A DNA stretch of 6,769 nucleotides from Desulfobulbaceae bacterium (GCA_026986885.1 JALSNT010000629.1:1-6769); one strand, 5' to 3'. Positions 1 through 6,562 are shown, counted from the first letter of the stretch. The notes: generated by a model not told the origin, from the letters alone. A program made the numbers and translations.

Positions 1-24
1 ACAAACGCCCTACCAGGAAACTTC

Positions 25-30
25 AAGGAG
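25..30 (+). promoter_or_regulatory. Ribosome binding site of urtA
   Basis: AAGGAG lies 5 nt before the ATG at 36 and fixes the urtA start. The rest of the 35-bp leader shows no complete promoter, so the operon promoter and any nitrogen-control site must lie left of the window. Confidence 0.85.
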
Positions 31-35
31 AGAAA

Positions 36-1319
36 ATGAAAACACGACTACTCACATGTACATGGGCAATTGCACTGATGCTCGGGACACTGTTCTCGGG
101 GCAGGCAAAAGCGGCGGAAACCATCAAGGTCGGAATCCTGCACTCGCTGTCCGGGACCATGGCCATCAGTGAAACCACACTGAAAGACACCATGCTGATG
201 CTCATTGATGAGCAGAATAAAAAAGGCGGCCTGCTCGGTAAAAAGCTGGAGGCCGTTGTCGTTGATCCGGCCTCTGACTGGCCGCTGTTTGCCGAAAAAG
301 CCCGCGAGCTGATTACCAAAGACAAGGTGGCCGCGGTTTTTGGCTGCTGGACCTCGGTCTCCCGCAAATCCGTGTTACCTGTATTTGAGGAACTCAACAG
401 CCTGCTCTTTTATCCGGTGCAGTATGAAGGCGAGGAATCATCAAAAAATGTCTTTTACACCGGCGCTGCGCCGAACCAGCAGGCCATCCCGGCGGTTGAT
501 TACCTGATGAACGAAATGGGCGTTAAGCGCTGGGTGCTGGCCGGTACCGACTATGTGTATCCCCGAACCACCAACAAGATCCTGGCGGCCTATCTGAAAT
601 CCAAAGGAGTAGCTGATAAGGATATTATGATTAATTATACTCCATTTGGTCATTCCGACTGGCAGTCCATTGTTGCCGAGATCAAAAAATTCGGCAGCGC
701 CGGTAAGAAAACCGCCGTGGTCTCCACCATTAACGGCGATGCCAATGTGCCTTTTTACAAGGAACTGGGCAACCAGGGAATCACCGCCGACACCATCCCG
801 GTTATTGCCTTTTCCGTGGGCGAGGAAGAACTTGCGGGTATTGACACCAAACCGCTGGTCGGTCATCTTGCTGCCTGGAATTACTTCATGAGTGTTGATT
901 CAGAAGTCAACGACAATTTTATAGAATCCTGGCACAAATTTATCAAAAATGACAAGCGGGTAACCAACGACCCCATGGAGGCCCATTACATCGGCTTCAA
1001 CATGTGGGTCAAGGCCGTGGAAAAGGCAGGCACCACTGATCCGGCAGCCGTACAGAAGGCCATTATCGGGGTAACCGTTCCCAATCTTTCCGGCGGCTAC
1101 GCAGCCATGATGCCCAACCATCACATCACAAAACCGGTACTTATCGGTGAGATCCAGGACGACGGCCAGTTTGAGGTAGTCTGGCAGACACCCGGCATGG
1201 TGGCCGGTGATGCATGGTCGGATTACCTGCCGGGTTCCAAAGACCTGATCTCCGACTGGAGAGAACCTCTTGCCTGTGGCAATTTTAATGTCAAGGTTGG
1301 TAAGTGTTCCGCAAAATAA
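36..1319 (+). CDS. urtA: Urea ABC transporter, periplasmic substrate-binding protein UrtA
   Basis: This is the periplasmic receptor that binds urea and delivers it to the UrtBC channel. The 427-residue product starts with a Sec signal peptide: basic MKTR, a hydrophobic core at about 9-20, and probable cleavage after QAKA (residue 26). No lipobox is seen at the end of the core, so it is probably soluble. The mature part begins with AETIKVGILHSLSGTMAISE, typical of type I Peripla_BP_5 proteins. UrtA-like segments follow: FGCWTSVSRKSVLPVFEE (102-119), FYPVQYEGEESS (125-136), GAAPNQQAIPA (143-153), and AHYIGFNMWVKAVEKAG (316-332). Length matches UrtA. The tail carries two cysteines, C414 (in ACGNFNV) and C424, which could form a disulfide; that is an inference. 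The start is supported by the SD site at 25-30. Amide-binding FmdD is a close relative, but the ureD and ureA neighbours favour urea. The gene is followed by a hairpin, as expected if the receptor is made in excess over the permeases. Confidence 0.96.
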   Translation: MKTRLLTCTWAIALMLGTLFSGQAKAAETIKVGILHSLSGTMAISETTLKDTMLMLIDEQNKKGGLLGKKLEAVVVDPASDWPLFAEKARELITKDKVAAVFGCWTSVSRKSVLPVFEELNSLLFYPVQYEGEESSKNVFYTGAAPNQQAIPAVDYLMNEMGVKRWVLAGTDYVYPRTTNKILAAYLKSKGVADKDIMINYTPFGHSDWQSIVAEIKKFGSAGKKTAVVSTINGDANVPFYKELGNQGITADTIPVIAFSVGEEELAGIDTKPLVGHLAAWNYFMSVDSEVNDNFIESWHKFIKNDKRVTNDPMEAHYIGFNMWVKAVEKAGTTDPAAVQKAIIGVTVPNLSGGYAAMMPNHHITKPVLIGEIQDDGQFEVVWQTPGMVAGDAWSDYLPGSKDLISDWREPLACGNFNVKVGKCSAK

Positions 1320-1327
1320 GCCGTCTC

Positions 1328-1372
1328 ACGCCCGCTTGACATCATCTTTATTCGATCTCCAGCGGGCGTTTT
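1328..1372 (+). terminator. Hairpin with T-tract between urtA and urtB (candidate attenuator)
   Basis: ACGCCCGCT at 1328-1336 is the perfect reverse complement of AGCGGGCGT at 1361-1369, and the right arm runs into TTTT (1369-1372). The GC-rich 9-bp stem fits a Rho-independent terminator, but the 24-nt loop is large and the T-tract is short, so a partial (leaky) terminator is more likely than a full stop. It lies 8 nt after the urtA stop codon. Two roles are plausible and not exclusive: reducing read-through into urtB-E and ureDA, and protecting the 3' end of a urtA-only mRNA. Many binding-protein-dependent transporters have a hairpin at this place. The downstream genes have no other obvious strong promoter, which argues against complete termination. 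Confidence 0.6.
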
Positions 1373-1378
1373 CATGTC

Positions 1379-1384
1379 TATAAT
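1379..1384 (+). promoter_or_regulatory. Perfect TATAAT hexamer before urtB (possible -10 box)
   Basis: A consensus sigma70 -10 hexamer lies 21 nt before the urtB ATG. With 17-nt spacing the -35 position (1356-1361) reads TCTCCA, which matches only three of six consensus bases, and the extended -10 TG is out of register by one base. If used, transcription would start near 1391 and give a leader of about 15 nt. It could supply urtB-E and ureDA behind the hairpin. One hexamer in an AT-rich gap may also be chance. Confidence 0.27.
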
Positions 1385-1405
1385 AAACTCGAAATACCGT
1401 ATACC

Positions 1406-3037
1406 ATGCCCCAATTACTGCCTGCGCCCAGATCATGGCTGCCCATATTTCTGCTGTTGCTTTCCGTAACCGCTATGATTGCGACGCCCTGCCCGGCTGC
1501 CGCCGAAAACCTGCAGCTTGAACAGGGATTAACCCGGCTTGTTCACGGAAATTTTAAAGAAAAAGAGACGGCCATCTCCAGGATTGCGACCAGTGGCGAC
1601 CCCAGGGCAAAAGAGATACTTGCGGCCCTGCTCTCGGGAAAACTCTATCGCCTGAAAAAAGACAACACCATTGTCTATGCCAGGCGCTCCGGCTCCCGGG
1701 CCGACATCACCGGGGTACTCAGCGGCAAGTCGCTGGGCATGGTCAAAAAAAGAGCGATCAAAAAAATTACCATCAACAACCGGCTGCGCGGAAAGCTGCG
1801 GGGACTGCTTGCCCTGATCGACCTGCGCAGCCCTGATCCGGCCAAACGACTGGCAGCGGTCAACAAACTGATGCCGACCCTGGGGCCGGAATCAGCAGCC
1901 ACCCTGGAAGATATCCTGCAGACGGAAAAAAATACCAAGGTGCGCAAGGCCCTGCTCACCGCCCGGGCCATCATCGACCTGCGGGACGACAACAGCGACC
2001 GGCGTCTGCTGGCCCTGAACGATCTGCAGGGCAACCTCAACCCGGCAGTCAAAAACGAGTTAACCAAACTGCTGGCAACGGAGAAGGATAAAAAAATCCG
2101 TACAAAGGCAGAGGCAACACTTGCCTCTATTGCATCTAAAATTGCCTTTTACGGCCTGCTGGAAAAAATATTCTTTGGTCTCAGCCTGGGCTCGGTGCTG
2201 GTACTGGCCGCCATCGGCCTGGCCATAACCTTCGGCGTCATCGGCGTTATCAACATGGCGCATGGTGAGCTGATCATGCTGGGCGCCTACACCACCTATG
2301 TTATCCAGCAACTGATGCCCGGTTCCATCGGCATGGCTCTTTTTCTTGCCATTCCTGCCGCCTTTATTGTTTCCGCCCTGGTCGGCATCCTCATCGAGCG
2401 CACCGTTATCCGTTTTCTCTACGGCCGGCCCCTGGAAACCCTGCTGGCCACCTTCGGCATCAGCCTGATCCTGCAGCAGTCGGTACGCACTATCTTTTCA
2501 CCATTAAACCGCAGTGTCTCCACCCCGGCGTGGATGAGCGGTTCCCTGCAGATCAATCCGGTGCTGTCGTTCACCATCAACCGGTTGACCATTCTCGTCT
2601 TTGCCCTGCTGGTCTTTGCCGGACTCTACATCACTCTGAAAAAAAGCTCCATCGGCCTCCAGGTCCGTGCCGTGGCCCAGAACCGTTCCATGGCCAGGGC
2701 CATGGGGGTCAGAGCCGCCCGGGTGGACGCGCTCACCTTTGGTCTGGGATCGGGTATTGCCGGAATCGCCGGAGTGGCGCTTTCCCAGCTGACCAATGTC
2801 GGCCCGAATCTCGGCCAATCCTATATCATTGATTCATTCATGGTGGTGGTGTTCGGCGGGGTCGGTAACCTGTGGGGAACCCTGGTGGGCGGCCTGACCC
2901 TGGGAGTGGCCAACAAGTTTCTTGAGCCGTGGACCGGGGCGGTGCTGGCCAAAATCCTGATTCTGGTCTTTATCATCCTTTTTATTCAAAAGCGTCCCCA
3001 GGGGTTGTTCCCGCAGAAGGGACGTGCGGGGGCGTAA
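1406..3037 (+). CDS. urtB: Urea ABC transporter permease UrtB with N-terminal periplasmic extension
   Basis: UrtB is one of two inner-membrane subunits forming the urea channel (LivH-like). At 543 residues it is much longer than LivH (about 300) because of an N-terminal part: a signal peptide (core WLPIFLLLLSVTAMIA at 11-26, possible cleavage after PAAA at 33), then about 210 hydrophilic residues with HEAT-like helices and a 52-residue tandem repeat (138-241). Extended UrtB proteins are known from proteobacteria; the role of the extension is unclear. The permease starts near residue 247 and carries LivH-type motifs: GLAITFGVIGVINMAHGE (271-288), RPLETLLATFGISLILQQ (341-358), the cytoplasmic loop RAVAQNRSMARAMGV (421-435) expected to contact the ATPases, and VVFGGVGNLWGTLVGG (481-496). 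ATG 1406 is the only reasonable start: there is no ATG, GTG or TTG in frame back to a TGA at 1337, and it precedes the signal peptide. No SD is visible before it. urtC follows after 2 bp. Confidence 0.95.
   Translation: MPQLLPAPRSWLPIFLLLLSVTAMIATPCPAAAENLQLEQGLTRLVHGNFKEKETAISRIATSGDPRAKEILAALLSGKLYRLKKDNTIVYARRSGSRADITGVLSGKSLGMVKKRAIKKITINNRLRGKLRGLLALIDLRSPDPAKRLAAVNKLMPTLGPESAATLEDILQTEKNTKVRKALLTARAIIDLRDDNSDRRLLALNDLQGNLNPAVKNELTKLLATEKDKKIRTKAEATLASIASKIAFYGLLEKIFFGLSLGSVLVLAAIGLAITFGVIGVINMAHGELIMLGAYTTYVIQQLMPGSIGMALFLAIPAAFIVSALVGILIERTVIRFLYGRPLETLLATFGISLILQQSVRTIFSPLNRSVSTPAWMSGSLQINPVLSFTINRLTILVFALLVFAGLYITLKKSSIGLQVRAVAQNRSMARAMGVRAARVDALTFGLGSGIAGIAGVALSQLTNVGPNLGQSYIIDSFMVVVFGGVGNLWGTLVGGLTLGVANKFLEPWTGAVLAKILILVFIILFIQKRPQGLFPQKGRAGA
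1817..2128 (+). repeat. Tandem 52-residue repeat coded within urtB
   Basis: UrtB residues 138-189 (1817-1972) and 190-241 (1973-2128) align without gaps, with 19 of 52 positions identical by hand count. Shared landmarks are the opening IDLR, a central N-x-x-L, a Pro at repeat position 24, and T-E-K-x-x-K-[VI]-R near the end. The copies are diverged at the DNA level, so this is an old protein repeat and not a recent DNA duplication. The pattern of paired amphipathic helices resembles HEAT-type repeats. A third, weaker copy may lie at residues 50-82 (NFKEKETAISRIATSGDPRA and following). Confidence 0.7.
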
Positions 3038-3039
3038 CC

Positions 3040-4125
3040 ATGACTGTCCTGCATTACCTCAAACAAGACAGGGGCGGCATGATTACCCTTGGCCTGCTTG
3101 CCCTGGTTACCGTTGCCGTACCGATCTGCAACCTGCTGGTGCCGGAAACAAGCCCCCTGCATGTCTCCACATTTACCATGGCTCTGCTGGGTAAATACCT
3201 CTGTTACGGGCTGCTGGCCATTGGTGTTGACCTGGTCTGGGGATACCTCGGCATTCTCAGCCTGGGCCACGGCGCCTTCTTTGCCCTGGGCGGCTACGGC
3301 ATGGGCATGTACCTGATGCGCCAGATCGGCAGCCGGGGCGTCTACGGCAACCCCCTGCTCCCTGACTTCATGGTCTTTCTCAACTGGCAGCACCTGCCCT
3401 GGTTCTGGCACGGCTTTCAGTGGTTCTGGTTTGCCATGCTCATGGTGGTGCTGATCCCCGCCCTGCTCGCCTTTATTTTCGGCTGGTTCGCCTTCCGTTC
3501 AAGGGTAACGGGAGTATATCTCTCAATAATGACCCAGGCGCTGACCTACGCCCTGCTGCTCGCCTTTTACCGTAATGAAATGGGTTTCGGCGGCAATAAC
3601 GGGTTGACCGACTTCAAGGACATCCTCGGTTTTTCCCTGCAGGCCGATACCACCCGGGCCGGACTCTTTATAGCCTCAGGCATCGCCCTGATACTTGGCT
3701 ACCTGAGCTGTCTCTATATCACCCGCTCCCGACTGGGCAGGGTCTGCACGGCCATCCGCGACCAGGAAGACCGGGTCCGTTTCATCGGATACCGGGTGGA
3801 AAACGTCAAGTTGTGGATATTTACCTTTTCCGCCATCCTGGCCGGCGTTGCCGGTGCGCTCTATGTGCCGCAGGTAGGCATTATCAACCCCAACGAGTTC
3901 TCACCGCTGGCCTCCATTGAAATGGTGGTCTGGGTGGCGGTGGGCGGCCGGGCCACGCTGTACGGCGCGGTTGTCGGTGCCCTTCTGGTCAACTATGCCA
4001 AAAGCTACCTGACCGTGGCCATGCCCGATGCCTGGTTGTTTGCCCTTGGCGCCCTGTTTGTTCTGGTCACCCTGCTGCTGCCCCGGGGTATCACCGGACT
4101 GCTGCGTAAAAAGGAGGTGGCCTGA
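3040..4125 (+). CDS. urtC: Urea ABC transporter permease UrtC
   Basis: UrtC is the second inner-membrane channel subunit (LivM-like) and pairs with UrtB. The 361-residue product has several hydrophobic segments, for example near 15-35, 47-68, 129-151, 207-227, 259-276 and 331-347. Family landmarks are YLGILSLGHGAFFALGGYG (69-87), RSRVTGVYLSIMTQALTYA (153-171), NEMGFGGNNGLTDF (179-192), the cytoplasmic loop GRVCTAIRDQEDRVRFIGY (233-251) that should dock on the ATPases, and VWVAVGGRATLYGAVVGA (297-314). The reading frame stays open upstream to an ATG at 2929, but that would overlap urtB by over 100 bp and add residues unlike a permease, so ATG 3040 (MTVLHYLKQD), 2 bp after the urtB stop, is chosen. 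Only a G-rich stretch at 3027-3032 could serve as SD, so translation is probably coupled to urtB. The stop overlaps the urtD start by one base. Confidence 0.95.
   Translation: MTVLHYLKQDRGGMITLGLLALVTVAVPICNLLVPETSPLHVSTFTMALLGKYLCYGLLAIGVDLVWGYLGILSLGHGAFFALGGYGMGMYLMRQIGSRGVYGNPLLPDFMVFLNWQHLPWFWHGFQWFWFAMLMVVLIPALLAFIFGWFAFRSRVTGVYLSIMTQALTYALLLAFYRNEMGFGGNNGLTDFKDILGFSLQADTTRAGLFIASGIALILGYLSCLYITRSRLGRVCTAIRDQEDRVRFIGYRVENVKLWIFTFSAILAGVAGALYVPQVGIINPNEFSPLASIEMVVWVAVGGRATLYGAVVGALLVNYAKSYLTVAMPDAWLFALGALFVLVTLLLPRGITGLLRKKEVA
4111..4117 (+). promoter_or_regulatory. Strong ribosome binding site of urtD
   Basis: AAGGAGG lies inside the last urtC codons, 7 nt before the urtD ATG at 4125. 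It is the closest match to the anti-SD sequence in the window and decides the urtD start, which shares the A of the urtC TGA stop (TGATG). Confidence 0.85.
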
Positions 4126-4955
4126 TGCATGTACTGGATTCAATGCGCTCGTTCATGCGCCGCGACCAGGTCTTTGATTTTCTGGTGCCGGTGGTACCGC
4201 CCGATCTTGACCTGACCCACGGAGTTATCCTCTACCTGGAGAACCTGAATGTCAGTTTTGACGGATTCAAGGCCATAAACGATCTCAATCTCTATATCGA
4301 CGACGGCGAGCTGCGCTGCATCATCGGTCCCAACGGCGCCGGCAAAACCACAATGATGGATATTATCACCGGCAAAACCCGGCCCGACAGCGGTTCGGCC
4401 TGGTTTGGCCAGGAGATCAATCTACTTGACATGGATGAACCGGAAATCGCCGCTGCCGGTATAGGCCGAAAATTTCAAAAACCCACGGTGTTTGAACATC
4501 ATCTGGTTATCGACAATCTTGAACTGGCCATGGTCGGTGACAAACGGGTATGGCCGACCCTGACCGCCCGGATAAACTGTGAACAACAGGATCGCATTGA
4601 TGAGGTGCTCCGGACTATCGGCCTGCAGGATCAGGCAAAGCTGCTTGCCGGATCACTTTCCCACGGCCAGAAGCAGTGGCTGGAAATCGGTATGCTGCTC
4701 ATGCAGAATCCCAAACTGCTGCTGGTGGATGAGCCTGCCGCCGGTATGACCCACCAGGAAATGGATCGTACCGCCGAACTGCTCACTTCACTTGCCGGAG
4801 AGCACAGCGTGGTGGTGGTCGAGCATGACATGGATTTTGTCCGCTCCATTGCGAGAAAGGTCACCGTTCTCCACCAGGGCAGCGTGCTGGCCGAGGGCAC
4901 CATGGATGAAATACAGAACAATCAGCAGGTGATAGAGGTGTACCTTGGAGAATAA
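4125..4955 (+). CDS. urtD: Urea ABC transporter ATP-binding protein UrtD
   Basis: UrtD is one of two cytoplasmic ATPases powering urea import (LivG-like). All ABC motifs are intact in the 276-residue product: Walker A GPNGAGKTT (68-76), Q-loop glutamine Q118 in RKFQKPTVFEH, signature LSHGQKQWLEIG (178-189), Walker B LLLVDEP with catalytic E203 (198-204), and H-loop H234 in VVEHDMDFVRSIA. The LSHGQ signature and RKFQKPTVFE are typical of UrtD and LivG. About 35 residues precede the first strand (LYLENLNVSFDGFKAINDLN starts at 37) and include RRDQVFDFLVPVVPPDLDL (12-30). This leader is coded behind the strong SD at 4111-4117, so it is probably real. Start and stop overlap urtC by 1 bp and lie within a few bases of the urtE start, indicating translational coupling. 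Confidence 0.96.
   Translation: MHVLDSMRSFMRRDQVFDFLVPVVPPDLDLTHGVILYLENLNVSFDGFKAINDLNLYIDDGELRCIIGPNGAGKTTMMDIITGKTRPDSGSAWFGQEINLLDMDEPEIAAAGIGRKFQKPTVFEHHLVIDNLELAMVGDKRVWPTLTARINCEQQDRIDEVLRTIGLQDQAKLLAGSLSHGQKQWLEIGMLLMQNPKLLLVDEPAAGMTHQEMDRTAELLTSLAGEHSVVVVEHDMDFVRSIARKVTVLHQGSVLAEGTMDEIQNNQQVIEVYLGE
4947..4950 (+). promoter_or_regulatory. Ribosome binding site supporting urtE start at 4960
   Basis: GGAG lies 9 nt before ATG 4960, just before the urtD stop at 4953-4955. A competing in-frame TTG at 4945 has GAGG at 4935-4938, 6 nt upstream. ATG is preferred because UrtE and LivF proteins usually begin right at the MLRVEQLN strand. Confidence 0.55.
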
Positions 4956-4959
4956 ACAG

Positions 4960-5655
4960 ATGCTGCGCGTTGAACAGCTCAACCAGTTTTTCGGTGAAAG
5001 CCACACCCTCTGGGATATCGATCTGGAAGCGGCCAGAGGAAAGTGTACCTGCCTGATGGGACGAAACGGCGTGGGCAAGACCACCCTGCTTGACTGCGTC
5101 ATGGGGCTTTTGCCTGTTCGTTCAGGAAAAATACTCCTCAACGAACAGAACATTACCGTTCTGCCTGCCGAGCGACGGGCCGGACTGGGGATTGGCTACG
5201 TTCCCCAGGGACGCCAGATCTTTTCCCTGTTGACCGTCCGGGAGAATCTTGAGATCGGCCTGACAACAGGCAGAACAAAACAGAAAAACATCCCCGACCT
5301 TGTTTTTGAACTGTTTCCGGTACTGCATGAAATGCTGACCCGACGAGGCGGCGACCTCTCCGGCGGCCAGCAGCAGCAACTGGCCATCGGCAGGGCCCTG
5401 GTGCTTGACCCTGACCTGCTCATCCTTGATGAACCCACCGAGGGTATTCAACCAAATATTGTCCATGAAATCGGAGAGATCATCAACCGGCTGAAAACCG
5501 ACATGGGCATAACCGTGCTGCTGGTTGAACAAAAGCTCCCCTTTGCCCGCATGGTTGCCGATTCTTTTGTCATTCTTGACCGCGGGAGGTCGGTGGCAAC
5601 GGGTGAAATGGACAGCCTGGATGAGCAACTGGTCAAACAGTACCTGACGGTCTGA
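4960..5655 (+). CDS. urtE: Urea ABC transporter ATP-binding protein UrtE
   Basis: UrtE is the second ATPase (LivF-like) and forms a heterodimer with UrtD at the permease. From ATG 4960 the product has 231 residues, the usual length. Motifs are Walker A GRNGVGKTT (34-42), Q-loop Q83 in GYVPQGRQIFSLLTVREN, signature LSGGQQQQLAIGRAL (133-147), Walker B LLILDEP with E158 (153-159), followed by TEGIQPNIV. The H-loop histidine is replaced by glutamine: VLLVEQKLPFA with Q191. LivF proteins also carry VEQ here, so this is a family trait, not damage. An alternative TTG start at 4945 would add MENKQ and overlap urtD by 11 bp. The TGA stop shares its A with the ureD ATG. Confidence 0.95.
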   Translation: MLRVEQLNQFFGESHTLWDIDLEAARGKCTCLMGRNGVGKTTLLDCVMGLLPVRSGKILLNEQNITVLPAERRAGLGIGYVPQGRQIFSLLTVRENLEIGLTTGRTKQKNIPDLVFELFPVLHEMLTRRGGDLSGGQQQQLAIGRALVLDPDLLILDEPTEGIQPNIVHEIGEIINRLKTDMGITVLLVEQKLPFARMVADSFVILDRGRSVATGEMDSLDEQLVKQYLTV

Positions 5656-6536
5656 TGACGGCACCTGTAAAAAAACAACACCGCGCTGATGGCTGGAGCG
5701 GGCGCTTACGCCTTGAATACGGGATGAAAAACTCCCGCACCATCCTGCGCAGAAACAGCCACCAGGGACCACTCATGGTGCAGCGGCCTCTCTACCCGGA
5801 AGGGAATGTCTGCCATACCTGTATCCTGCATCCGCCCGGCGGTGTTGTCGGCGGTGACCGGCTGGAGATTGACGTCCTGGCGGACCAGGGCGCCTCGGCG
5901 CTGCTCACCACGCCAGGCGCCACGAAATTTTATCGTTCCGACAGGAAAACAGCGGTGCAGCGGCAACATCTCCGGGGAGACGCCGACAGCGTGATCGAGT
6001 GGTTTCCCCAGGAAAATATCCTCTTTCCCGGAGCCGAGGCCACCATTACCACCCGGGTTGATCTGAACCCGACAGCCCGGTTCATGGGCTGGGAAATTCT
6101 CTGCCTGGGGTTACCGACCAACGACCTGACATTTAACAGCGGCCGGGTTGATGCGTTGTTCGGCATTTACCGGGAAGATAATAATATGGTCAACAACGAA
6201 CTTACAAAAAACATACAGAAGCCGATTTTTCTGGACAGGCTGCGGATAACAGGGGCAGGCGTCTTATCGGCAGGCAGCGGCTTGCGCGGCTTTCCGGTGA
6301 GTGGTACCTTTGTGGCCACCAACTGCGGGGATAAAGAGATTTCGGCTCTGCGCAAGCTCGTCTGCCGTGAAGAACAGGCTATCTTCGGAGTCACCCTGGC
6401 AGATGGACTGCTGATCGCCCGATATCTGGGCAGATCCACCTTTGCCTGCCGGGAACTGTTTATCACTGTCTGGCAACTGCTGCGACCGGCAATTGCGGGA
6501 AGGACCGCCTGCGCCCCGCGCATCTGGGCCACCTGA
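5655..6536 (+). CDS. ureD: Urease accessory protein UreD
   Basis: UreD (UreH in some species) is a cytoplasmic maturation factor. It binds apo-urease and, with UreF, UreG and UreE, helps carbamylate the active-site lysine and deliver nickel. The 293-residue product is full length and shows the family blocks in order: GWSGRLRLEYG (13-23), QGPLMVQRPLYPEG (37-50), HPPGGVVGGDRLEI (59-72), ALLTTPGATKFYRS (82-95), EWFPQENILFPGA (115-127), GWEILCLGLP (145-154), RYLGRS (256-261), and the C-terminal WQLLRPAIAGRTACAPRIWA (273-292). Relative to the usual I-Y-R-x-G-K-P-x-x-x-x-R-L region there appear to be about 13 extra residues at 174-188. ATG 5655 overlaps the urtE stop by 1 bp; ATG 5724 would delete the conserved GWSGRL block and is rejected. 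No clear SD is seen, so translation probably depends on ribosomes ending urtE. A ureD directly behind urtE ties urease assembly to urea import. Confidence 0.95.
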   Translation: MTAPVKKQHRADGWSGRLRLEYGMKNSRTILRRNSHQGPLMVQRPLYPEGNVCHTCILHPPGGVVGGDRLEIDVLADQGASALLTTPGATKFYRSDRKTAVQRQHLRGDADSVIEWFPQENILFPGAEATITTRVDLNPTARFMGWEILCLGLPTNDLTFNSGRVDALFGIYREDNNMVNNELTKNIQKPIFLDRLRITGAGVLSAGSGLRGFPVSGTFVATNCGDKEISALRKLVCREEQAIFGVTLADGLLIARYLGRSTFACRELFITVWQLLRPAIAGRTACAPRIWAT

Positions 6537-6551
6537 ACGAACAATAACTAT

Positions 6552-6556
6552 GAGGA
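6552..6556 (+). promoter_or_regulatory. Ribosome binding site of ureA
   Basis: GAGGA lies 6 nt before ATG 6563 in the 26-bp ureD-ureA gap. It favours this start over the out-of-frame ATG at 6549. The gap holds no hairpin or promoter that I can see. Confidence 0.6.
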
Positions 6557-6562
6557 AAAACC

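Noticed and set aside
600..650. AT-rich patch within urtA as a possible foreign insert
   Set aside because: The frame is intact and the coded residues (DIMINYTPFGHSDWQ) look like normal UrtA sequence, so it is ordinary local variation.
441..866. 141-residue open frame on the - strand inside urtA
   Set aside because: It is antisense to a strongly matched gene, shows no recognisable domain and has no SD. It is a by-product of codon bias.
1336..1341. TTGACA as a -35 box paired with TATAAT at 1379
   Set aside because: The spacing is 37 nt against the needed 16-18, and the hexamer overlaps the left arm of the hairpin. No -10-like sequence lies at the right distance.
2929..3039. Upstream extension of urtC to ATG 2929
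   Set aside because: It would overlap the conserved urtB C-terminus by over 100 bp and add 37 residues that do not look like a permease N-terminus. ATG 3040 fits the family.
5122..5772. 216-residue open frame on the - strand opposite urtE and ureD
   Set aside because: It lies wholly antisense to two well-identified genes, its translation resembles no family I know, and it is rich in residues that arise from reverse-reading GC-biased codons.
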